Positions 34,802 through 42,688 of a DNA stretch of 64,000 nucleotides are shown here, one piece after another (the first letter of the stretch is position 1; every line of letters begins with the position of its first letter). The stretch comes from Gemmatimonadota bacterium (GTDB taxonomy: Bacteria > Latescibacterota > UBA2968 > GCA-2709665): positions 1 through 64,000 of the forward strand of contig JAPPFJ010000014.1 of assembly GCA_028877215.1 (NCBI GenBank). The letters are read 5' to 3'. Both the position numbers and the translations under genes were made by a program. The notes under the pieces are model-generated. The model saw nothing but the letters and a program-made list of their open reading frames with translations. It searched no databases and was not told where the DNA came from.

Positions 34802-36828
34802 ACCCGACTCTGGCTCTGTTCTGGAAAGAAGGACGCGAGGCCGCCTATAAAATCGCCGCGGGCGCCGGTCTGGCGTTTGTCGTCGGGCTCGTGTGTGCAC
34901 GTGCAGAAGGGACGCTTTCCGGGGGAACTGAAGTCCAGATTATGAGCCATCTGGTAGGACTCTTCGGCGCTGTGCTGATGGGAATGGACTTCATTTCGCG
35001 GGAGCGGAGCCGGATGACGCTGCCTTTTCTGCTATGCCGGCCGCTGGATACGTGGAAGATTCTGGTGGTGCAATTCACAGTTGGAGCCGCGGGGCTGGCG
35101 GTGGTGGTCGCAGCGTTCTGGTTTAGCGTATTCCTGGGAATGCCCGAAACTGGAATCTTCCTTTTGCGTACCGGTTATTTTCAGGATGTAGACTTGAGCT
35201 CACGCACGTATTTCCCATGGCAAGAGATTCTGGCCGACGTTGGCTTTATCCGGGTGTGGTTGTTGTGGTTTTCATTCTATCTGGTTCCCTACAGCTGGGC
35301 CGTAATTGCGTCGACACTAACCGACCATCCGCTCAAGACGGCCTTGACCAGCCTGATGTCCGTCTGGATTGCATTCGTATTAATCCTGGTCGGGAGGATT
35401 TGGGCTCCTGATATCGCCGTGTTCTATTTCAGGCTGTTGTCCGTTCCCGACATAGTGGCAGACGAGGAAATTGTCCGACTGGCGTTAGATACATCCCTCC
35501 TGTTTGCCAGTTCCGGAGTAGCCATCCTGCTGGCTTGCGGGTCTTTACTCTGTGCCTGCAGGGTGTTCAGAGTGCAGGCGAGTGGGCGCTTTCAATGGGT
35601 TGTCGGAGCGCTCGCGATAGTTGGTGCAATTGCCGTCATAGGGCTTGACGACCCCACATCCCCCCGTGGAATAGCAAAGCCTGTGGGTAACTTGCAATAC
35701 AAGTCAAACACTGTGGATATGGCGTTAGACGATGGACTGGCGGTTGTGTTGCTGAAGCGTGGCCTGAGCGTGGTGGATGTGACGGACCCGCTGGGGCCCT
35801 CGGAGGTAGGCCGGATCGAAAGGAATGACTGGCGGTTCGAACGCCTGGCCTTGTACGGACCGCGTGCCTATGTATGGGGCGAGGTCCGTGACAGTGCAGG
35901 CGTTGCGGTGTTTGACCTCAGCCAGCCCGATCGCCCCCTTCTACAGGCACCGAGCCTGTTTCATCCAATAGCCAAGGGCCCGACACCCTGGCTGCGGCGC
36001 ATTCCCCGGCTTGTGGGGTGGGGCGTATGGGATGGCTACCTGTACGTCGGTTTGCTACACAATGAGTTTCTGGAGTTGCACTGTTTCGACGTTCGAAAAG
36101 GCGGTCCGCCCCAACGAATTCAAGCCTTGCGTATTGAAGAGGTGACGAAACATGCCTGGAATAACGGGTGGGGGATGCGGATCGTCGGGCCGCATGTGTT
36201 TCTGACGCTCGGACACGATTTTGTGGTCCTTGATCTGTCCGATCCTGGAGCATCCAGAGAATTGAGTCGGATCTCACTTCGTCGGTTTGGACGTGCCGTT
36301 CATTATGAGAAAATGGTCGAAGAATTTCGCAGAAAGATGTCACCAGGAGGTCCGGGAGAGCATATAACGCATTTGGAACCCGACGAGTTACAGGAATACG
36401 TGGTTCCTGCGCCGCCTGGATTGGGACCCCTTTCCGTTGGGCACAACAGAGCATATATAGAGAGGCATTTGCCACGGGAAATCGCGGTCGTGGACATTAG
36501 CGACCCTCGGAAACCGGTCGAGGTCGATTACATACCCTGGACACATCTTCCTCGAGGAATGACCATCGCGGGAGAATCCGCATACGCACTGCTTGGGGGA
36601 GACATCCAGACCTACGTTAAGACCCGCTACGGCACCTTTTCGAGGCGGGAACAACAACAACTGGGGACTGGCGTCTACAGCGCGTATTTGCGCGGTCTCA
36701 ATAGATTTGACCGAAAGACTCTGATGAATCACCTGGCGAGTGACATGTTCATAGTCGCCGACGATCATATTTACGCCCTTCTGAACAACCACCTGGCCAT
36801 CTTCGAAAATCCGAGGAAAGCGGAATAA
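34798..36828 (+). CDS. ABC-2 type permease fused to a C-terminal beta-propeller-like (LVIVD) domain
   Basis: A 676-aa protein. Residues 1-~285 are an ABC-2/YtrC-like permease: MNPTLALFWKEGREAAYK at the start, then about seven TM helices, the last near VVGALAIVGAIAVIGL. Residues ~300-676 are soluble with repeats of the LVIVD kind: GLSVVDVTDPLGPSEVGRI, VAVFDLSQPDRPLL, DFVVLDLSDPGASREL and IAVVDISDPRKPVEVDYI, each a strand ending D-x-(S/T)-D/Q-P. By helix count this part is probably outside the cytoplasmic membrane. Permease-propeller fusion is unusual; I know of no named family with it. The gene body is more AT-rich than its upstream partners. Confidence 0.75.
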   Translation: MNPTLALFWKEGREAAYKIAAGAGLAFVVGLVCARAEGTLSGGTEVQIMSHLVGLFGAVLMGMDFISRERSRMTLPFLLCRPLDTWKILVVQFTVGAAGLAVVVAAFWFSVFLGMPETGIFLLRTGYFQDVDLSSRTYFPWQEILADVGFIRVWLLWFSFYLVPYSWAVIASTLTDHPLKTALTSLMSVWIAFVLILVGRIWAPDIAVFYFRLLSVPDIVADEEIVRLALDTSLLFASSGVAILLACGSLLCACRVFRVQASGRFQWVVGALAIVGAIAVIGLDDPTSPRGIAKPVGNLQYKSNTVDMALDDGLAVVLLKRGLSVVDVTDPLGPSEVGRIERNDWRFERLALYGPRAYVWGEVRDSAGVAVFDLSQPDRPLLQAPSLFHPIAKGPTPWLRRIPRLVGWGVWDGYLYVGLLHNEFLELHCFDVRKGGPPQRIQALRIEEVTKHAWNNGWGMRIVGPHVFLTLGHDFVVLDLSDPGASRELSRISLRRFGRAVHYEKMVEEFRRKMSPGGPGEHITHLEPDELQEYVVPAPPGLGPLSVGHNRAYIERHLPREIAVVDISDPRKPVEVDYIPWTHLPRGMTIAGESAYALLGGDIQTYVKTRYGTFSRREQQQLGTGVYSAYLRGLNRFDRKTLMNHLASDMFIVADDHIYALLNNHLAIFENPRKAE

Positions 36829-36977
36829 TTCACGGTCGTGTCATCAACCGCCGCTGCGGAACTAACCAGCCAATCGGGTTAGATTCGTCACATCGGCCAG
36901 TTGCAGACTTCGCTCCAGGGTAATGTTGGTCTTTGAGTTTCAGGTGAACCGAAAACTGAACCAATGGGGATCGTGGC

Positions 36978-37766
36978 ATGAAGAACATATGTGCGAATGT
37001 CCTCGTTGTCATACTCGTCTTGCCAGCTGCCGCTTTGACCGCGGAAAGCAAGCGAGCCATCGATTGCGATCATTACGGGGGAAGTACGAGATCCGACCTC
37101 GCGGGAAATAACTTCCAGTCTCCACTCGCTCTGGGAAGAAACTCCGAGCAGCGCGTGGTTCTCGATAGCCACAATCGTTTTGCAATCACCATACCTCTTT
37201 CGCGTGCGAACTATGTTGTCTGCCGTTATACAACCAGAAGACCGACATGGAGATGGATGGGACGAATCGTATCCTACGTCTTCGGACCTCCGAGTCCCAT
37301 AGCCTTTTTCGTTGAACCTCGAGACAGCCTGCACGTTGTCATCAAACCAGGCTATTTCTCATCCTCCCTTTGGTTCAGCGGCCAGAATGCTGACAACAGT
37401 CGCTTCATTTCCGAGTAGATCCCACGATTTCGCAGCTTCCAACGGGAACTGGACTACGTGGATCTCAAGGTGGAGGACTATTCCAGGACAATAGCAGGGT
37501 GGCGGCAGGATCAATTTGAACCTCTGGGTGAAGCACGCGAGAAATACGCGTTGTCGCCTGCGTTCATCGACTTTGCGTCGATTTACTTCAACTACGGGTG
37601 GGGACGTTTTATGATTTCCTACCCGACACAGTTCTCACGTGTTAACGGATACGAAAACAAGGCATTCCTCCAGAGTACTATGACTTTCTGAAGGAAATCC
37701 CTCTCGTAAATGAAGAGGCCACTGGCGTAGGGAACTACCGCACGTTTCTGGTGCGGACAGGCCGAT
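36978..37766 (+). pseudogene. Decayed 5' part of a thioredoxin-like protein gene
   Basis: The frame from the ATG at 36978 encodes 146 aa up to a TAG at 37416-37418. It then continues in the same frame (IPRFRSFQRELDYVDLK...) to about 37660, where a frameshift occurs, and ends near 37766. Throughout it aligns with residues ~1-265 of the intact gene at 42689: EQRVVLDSHNRFAITIP with EQRVVLDSRNRFALEIP, SGQNADNSRFI with SGRNADNSRFI, and YALSPAFIDFA with YALSPGFIEHA. The TAG replaces the Trp codon of EWYPRL. The repeat region and thioredoxin domain are missing. Confidence 0.8.
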
Positions 37767-38046
37767 AGTTTCACTATCTCGATCGCCCTGCATAAACGCC
37801 GGGCGACGGTCCGGCTCGAATGTATCCCTCCGTCCACTGCACAAAAACTTCGGACAACGGCGTCATCCGCGGTGCGTCCAAAGCGAATGCTGAATTGGGA
37901 CGCGGGCGGTGGCACGAGGTCGTCTCCACCGTGCCGTAGACATTCAGTGATGCGTTGTCGTAGTGGCTGATGTGGTAATATCAGAACCCAATCGATCGGT
38001 CGTACTTAACGGGTACCAACAGTAATAAGCCCAAGGAGAGTCAAAT
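37767..38046. other. Intergenic remnant region before the S9 peptidase
   Basis: No intact gene. The plus strand here no longer resembles the thioredoxin-like gene. On the minus strand, bases ~37945-37768 read without stops as a coherent-looking peptide (NASLNVYGTVETTS...), but there is no start or known similarity, so it may be chance or a relic. The last 20 bp carry AAGGAGAG, the SD of the S9 gene. Confidence 0.35.
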
Positions 38047-40167
38047 ATGTCACGGCCATTTACTGTCGATGACCTGCTGAATGTCAACAAGTTTACCCAT
38101 CGCTGCCCCTGGGACATCTCGCCTGACGGCGGATTGCTTGCGGTAACGCTCAGTCAGGGGAAGCGTCGCGTCCCACGCGATCCCAGAAAGGGTCAGGAAA
38201 ACGGCGCACACATTGTCCTGATCGATGTTGAATCAGGCGAGCCCATGGAGCCGTTTTCCGATCTGCAAATGAGTTGGTCAGGGCGATGGTCTCCAGATGG
38301 ACAGACGCTTGCCGCATACGTGGTTGCAGAAGATGCTCATGCCTGTATAGGATTGTGGAACAAACACACACACGAAGTGACTATTGTATCAAACGCCAGG
38401 ATCCCGTGGATTTCCAATTTTGAAGTTCCCCAATGGACTCCTGACTGTCGCCGCATCGTGGTTCCGCTGATCCCGAATTCCCGTGACACTACTGTATCTA
38501 CTGACATCATTGTGAGATCTTACATTCCGGGACGGTCAGCCTCAGATCAGAATAGGCCATTCTATGAGCGGCGCATAGTTGAAAAATGCGTCGGCGTTTT
38601 AGACGTAGAATCAGGTGTTGTTACGGAGCTTGCGCCAGGACTCAAGCCTCGGCCCCTGCGCGCGGCTCCTGATGGGCGAGCTGTCGCGTTTCTCAGTAAC
38701 ATTTCAAATCCCGTGGGTCGTCCCCACGTCATTGCCGACGTGAATGTCGTCCCGTTTGACGGTCTCGATCCTTATACGGTCGCCAGGAACGTACCGGTCA
38801 ACACGTATGCTTGTCGTTTCTCGTGGTCGCCCGATTGCAAGACGATTTCCTATGTCACCGGTGGAGACTATGGAGAACCTCTATACCTCTACTTAGCACC
38901 TGCGGACGGATCGACTGAGCCTGCATTGGTGACAGAGTTCACTTCGTACCTGGGTAACCGTCAAATACCGTGGTGGACTGCTGATAGCAGACGCGTTATA
39001 TGGCTGCAAAAAGGAAGTTTGTATAACCTGTCCATTGAGGACGGTAGCAACGGCCAACACTCCCAAGATTTGACTGGCAATCACTTTAGAATAAATGCGA
39101 TTGCACAACGGTACGGAGAATCAATCCTTCATACGGATGATCGGGGCGACATTCTTGCCCATTCGACTGACACACGCGATGGCCTGGACTATATCGTCCG
39201 CATCCACTCTGTTTCCGGCGAAACGAGCAAAGTTTGTCCCGCGCAACTCTCAAGCCCTGATGAATTTACACTGATCGCATCCGGACGTTTCGTTTTCGCG
39301 CGTGGAAAAATCGAATTTGACGAGATGGTACATGCATACAGTCTCGAAAGTGGAGAGGCAAAGACGTTATTTAATACCAATCCCTGGCGACGTGGTGTGG
39401 CAAAACCGGTGCGCAAGACCATCGAATTCAAGGACGCGAACGGTCGTGTACAGGAGGCAGCCCTTTTTTTGCCGGAAGACTATCTGGTGGGCTATCGACT
39501 ACCTATGGTTGTTACCATCTATCCGGGGGGTCAATTCTCAAAGAGTGACAGGTATTTCTCGGAAGCGCAGTTACTCACCAGCGCCGGCTATGCTGCACTA
39601 TATCCGGACTCGATCATGGAGGACGACAACCCGATTGATCAGATCGTAGGCGTAACACTACCGGCTGTTAATCGCGCCATAGAAATGGGTTTTGCCGAAA
39701 AGAGTCGAATTGGTGTCTGGGGACACAGCTATGGTGGTTATGGTGTCATGGCATTGGTAACGCAGACACAGGCTTTCCGCGCCGCGGTTGCCAATGCGCC
39801 GGCCGGAATCAACATGGCCAGCACCTATCTTGTCGATGTAAATGGAATGGCGTGGTGCGAGGGCCGGCAGGCTCGAAATGGTGGAAGTCTCTGGGAGAAA
39901 CGAGACGCCTATATCGAAAACTCACCGCTTTTCGCTTTCGAACAGGTCGAAGCGCCGGTGTTGGTTATTTGGGGGACCAGGGATGTGCTAACATCGGCGG
40001 GTGCCAGGGAGACATTTCTCGGTCTCAGGCAACTCGGCAAACGGGTGGAAATGCGAGAATATAGGCGTGAGAGCCATCTTGTCACCAACTGGTCGGCAAA
40101 GAATACAAGGGACTATTACGAGAGCGTACTCAGCTGGTTCAATCTATACCTCAATGAGGAGCAATAG
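38047..40167 (+). CDS. S9 family prolyl oligopeptidase-like serine peptidase
   Basis: A 706-aa peptidase. The N-terminal ~430 residues form a WD-like propeller (WDISPDGGLLAVTLS; SWSPDCKTISYVTGG). The C-terminal alpha/beta-hydrolase has the nucleophile elbow GHSYGGYG (Ser at ~560), Asp in VLVIWGTRDVLTSAG, and His in YRRESHL. There is no signal peptide, so it is expected in the cytosol. AAGGAGAG precedes the ATG. Base composition is visibly more AT-rich than the window average. It sits between two decayed pieces of a thioredoxin-like gene. Acylaminoacyl- or dipeptidyl-peptidase type activity is inferred. Confidence 0.9.
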   Translation: MSRPFTVDDLLNVNKFTHRCPWDISPDGGLLAVTLSQGKRRVPRDPRKGQENGAHIVLIDVESGEPMEPFSDLQMSWSGRWSPDGQTLAAYVVAEDAHACIGLWNKHTHEVTIVSNARIPWISNFEVPQWTPDCRRIVVPLIPNSRDTTVSTDIIVRSYIPGRSASDQNRPFYERRIVEKCVGVLDVESGVVTELAPGLKPRPLRAAPDGRAVAFLSNISNPVGRPHVIADVNVVPFDGLDPYTVARNVPVNTYACRFSWSPDCKTISYVTGGDYGEPLYLYLAPADGSTEPALVTEFTSYLGNRQIPWWTADSRRVIWLQKGSLYNLSIEDGSNGQHSQDLTGNHFRINAIAQRYGESILHTDDRGDILAHSTDTRDGLDYIVRIHSVSGETSKVCPAQLSSPDEFTLIASGRFVFARGKIEFDEMVHAYSLESGEAKTLFNTNPWRRGVAKPVRKTIEFKDANGRVQEAALFLPEDYLVGYRLPMVVTIYPGGQFSKSDRYFSEAQLLTSAGYAALYPDSIMEDDNPIDQIVGVTLPAVNRAIEMGFAEKSRIGVWGHSYGGYGVMALVTQTQAFRAAVANAPAGINMASTYLVDVNGMAWCEGRQARNGGSLWEKRDAYIENSPLFAFEQVEAPVLVIWGTRDVLTSAGARETFLGLRQLGKRVEMREYRRESHLVTNWSAKNTRDYYESVLSWFNLYLNEEQ

Positions 40168-40344
40168 CATCTGCCTCACGACCTTCGAATATGCAGCTTG
40201 CTGTTGAGCAGGCATTTCTGCCGCTCTTCAAGGTTCATTCACCCTTACCCATACCCGAAAAGTGGTCGGAGTTAGGTCTGTTAGAGATTGCCAAGCGAGG
40301 ATCGACTCTTTTGATGTGAAGTCTGGTCGTGGCTTTCGCGTCAC

Positions 40345-40690
40345 TGCGTCTCATAAAATCAGCTTTCCCGCCGATGGATCTGGTCGGAAAGCCGGTATCG
40401 CTGAGCCAGTTCAGGGGCAAGGTGGTGCTGCTGGATTTTTGGGCGAGCCGGTGCGGACCCCGCATCAGCGATTTGCCATTTCTGCGAAAAATAAAAAAGG
40501 AAACTGCCGGTCAGGCGGTGGTTTTCCTCAACCTTTCGTTGGATTCGAGCGAGTCTGCGTGGCGCAAAGCCATCGAAGAACACGAGATCGAAGGGGTACA
40601 CGTGCGCTCGGATGTTTCCATTCGCCTCCGAACAGCAAATTGGCTATCTTTGAGGTGCCGGGGATGACGGAACTGTGTCCTTTGTATCGG
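40345..40690 (+). pseudogene. Decayed 3' part (thioredoxin domain) of a TlpA-like gene
   Basis: The frame 40329-40667 reads VGKPVSLSQFRGKVVLLDFWAS and VVFLNLSLDSSESAWRKAIEEH, aligning with residues ~555-635 of the intact protein at 42689. The active site is broken: WASWCGPC of the intact copy reads WASRCGPR. After VHVRSDVS the frame is lost and the last ~50 residues are missing or shifted. There is no start or signal peptide. The rest of 40168-40785 holds no other gene. It may be the other half of the pseudogene at 36978 or a second decayed copy. Confidence 0.75.
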
Positions 40691-40785
40691 GTAAAATTGT
40701 CACGGCAACCCAGACCGAAATACGCCGCAATCGATTGTTTTGAAATACCCGCCTGCGTGGATAGACTTTAACTGGGACGCGTGTT

Positions 40786-42633
40786 ATGAAACCTTCATCG
40801 GTATCTCAGTCCCCATTGACAATTGAACGCGTATTGAAATCAGCAGGCGATACGCTTTCTGTCATTTTTGACTTTAACCTCTCCGGATGGGAGAAACAGA
40901 TCCAGGTTTTAAAGGAATACTGGTGGGCATGGTCGGAGCGTCATTCCATACAGCGCGTCTGCTTTTTGTCCACGGACGACGTAGACGGTCTCCCACGTGA
41001 CACACTAGAAAATGGTAATTACGTGGTTTACGGCTTGTTCGATCCGAAACCCAACCACCTTGTCTTTTCTGCGCTGAATGAAACGCCATTGGGTCTATCT
41101 GAAGAAGAACAGAAGTGTCTTGTCGAAGGCGAGATGGGCGACATTGGATTCTCTGGCGTCGGCCACAATCCCCTGGGAGACGGTCATATTGTGGCCTTTT
41201 GTGCACCTAGCCTTACTGTCCTGGCAGACATGAAAAGATGTCTGAAGTTGAACCATACGTTTATTGTCACATTGGAAGATCAAGTCATCAATGGCGGAAA
41301 TCTGGACGACAATTTCGCTCCTCTGGTATTCTCTGCTGCTGCTGCCCAAGTCGACGCAGACTTCTTTTTTGCAACACTTGAGAGGGTACATCCCTTTCCC
41401 TTGCGTCATATTGCGGGACAGGACTATCTGGATCTGAAGAAATCCGTTCGCTGTCGACTGCAGCGGCTGGAAGCATCGAGCGGCCATATTTCGCACCCCA
41501 ATCTGTCAGGTATACTTGCTGAGGCTGCCGCCTGTTTAAAGGATGGGCATACTGAGATCATGCCTGCTGTACCTATCATTGAAGCAGCCAATCCCGATGT
41601 GCTTATGTTTCCATTTCGGTTGAAACGGCGCTTCGATGATTTGGCAGTAAAGGATACCATACCTGGTTTGGAGGATTTGACAGGGAAATCACTTGTATCC
41701 GTAGACGATAGACCGATTAAGGAGTTTCTACAGCCAGCCTTGTGCAGGATTTCCGGGGAATCTGATACTCACCGGTTCGTGCAATTCTTAGATAACCAGC
41801 GACTCTACGGAGCGTGGTGCGCGTTGTTTACAGAAAGTCCCGTAACGATGCGATTCGTGGAAAAGCATAAGACATCAACACGCCGAATTGACTTAATCTC
41901 GTTGCGCGAATTCGACGAACTTTTACCTGAAGGAGAGGAGTCGGAAGGATACCATCACTTCTATCGTGACGACAATGCGTGCTATTTCAATTGTGAAAGT
42001 TTCGATGAATCAGACGATAGAAGGACGTATATGGCTGAGCTATTCAGTGAATTGAGAGCGAAGAAATCTCAGCGCCTTATCATAGACGTGCGCCAAAACG
42101 ACGGTGGGAATCCGGATCTTGTCGTTTTTCTGCTTGAGTTCCTTACTGAGAAGCCGTTCAAGATGTGGTCTCGCGTCGATATTAAATTGTCGGACCTGCT
42201 GATCGAGCAGCATTCAGATTACTCACCATATAGCGACCTGGCCGGGTTGATTCTTTCGGAGTCGGACGACTTCGAAATCCCTCAGCGGCGAGAGGACCTG
42301 TTTAAGGGCGATCTCTATGTACTGATTGGCCCGGGTACCTTTTCGGCGGCAGCCGAGTTTGCCGCTGTCGTGAAGGATCACGGACTGGGCCAGCTTGTAG
42401 GTGAAGAGACTGGCGGGAGAAGGCAAAGCACGGGCGATGCTCTGAAAGGTTTACTTCCAATGAGCGGGATCAGGTTTGGCGTTTCAGCAATGATGTATTA
42501 TGCCGCTATGCCTGAAGCGGGCGATGAAACTCGTGGCACACGGCCTGATATCTCACCTACGGCGGAGGACCTATCTGAGTATGGGGAAACAACAGATCCA
42601 TTGCTCCAATATACACTTGAGCATATAGTTTGA
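40786..42633 (+). CDS. S41-like (tail-specific protease) peptidase with novel N-terminal domain
   Basis: A 615-aa protein. The C-terminal part (~residue 185 on) is S41/TSP-like: helical TLERVHPFPLRHIAG, a PDZ-like stretch around IPGLEDLTGKSLVSVDDRPI, then IIDVRQNDGGNPDLVVFL, GPGTFSAAAEFAAV (catalytic Ser in TFSAA) and GEETGGRRQSTGDAL. Residues 1-~180 match nothing I recognise (DFNLSGWEKQIQVLKEYWW; GHIVAFCAPSLTVLADMK). There is no signal peptide, which is unusual for S41 enzymes. AT-rich like the S9 gene. The thioredoxin-like gene follows 55 bp downstream. Confidence 0.75.
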   Translation: MKPSSVSQSPLTIERVLKSAGDTLSVIFDFNLSGWEKQIQVLKEYWWAWSERHSIQRVCFLSTDDVDGLPRDTLENGNYVVYGLFDPKPNHLVFSALNETPLGLSEEEQKCLVEGEMGDIGFSGVGHNPLGDGHIVAFCAPSLTVLADMKRCLKLNHTFIVTLEDQVINGGNLDDNFAPLVFSAAAAQVDADFFFATLERVHPFPLRHIAGQDYLDLKKSVRCRLQRLEASSGHISHPNLSGILAEAAACLKDGHTEIMPAVPIIEAANPDVLMFPFRLKRRFDDLAVKDTIPGLEDLTGKSLVSVDDRPIKEFLQPALCRISGESDTHRFVQFLDNQRLYGAWCALFTESPVTMRFVEKHKTSTRRIDLISLREFDELLPEGEESEGYHHFYRDDNACYFNCESFDESDDRRTYMAELFSELRAKKSQRLIIDVRQNDGGNPDLVVFLLEFLTEKPFKMWSRVDIKLSDLLIEQHSDYSPYSDLAGLILSESDDFEIPQRREDLFKGDLYVLIGPGTFSAAAEFAAVVKDHGLGQLVGEETGGRRQSTGDALKGLLPMSGIRFGVSAMMYYAAMPEAGDETRGTRPDISPTAEDLSEYGETTDPLLQYTLEHIV

Positions 42634-42688
42634 TCAATCCTGTACTTTGGCGCGCAATAACCCGAAACCCGCTCAGAGGGATCGTTTT

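Noticed and set aside
37768..37970. Minus-strand stop-free peptide (NASLNVYGTVETTS...) between the pseudogene and the S9 gene
   Set aside because: About 55 residues, no start codon or SD, and no family match; may be a relic or chance, so not listed as a gene.
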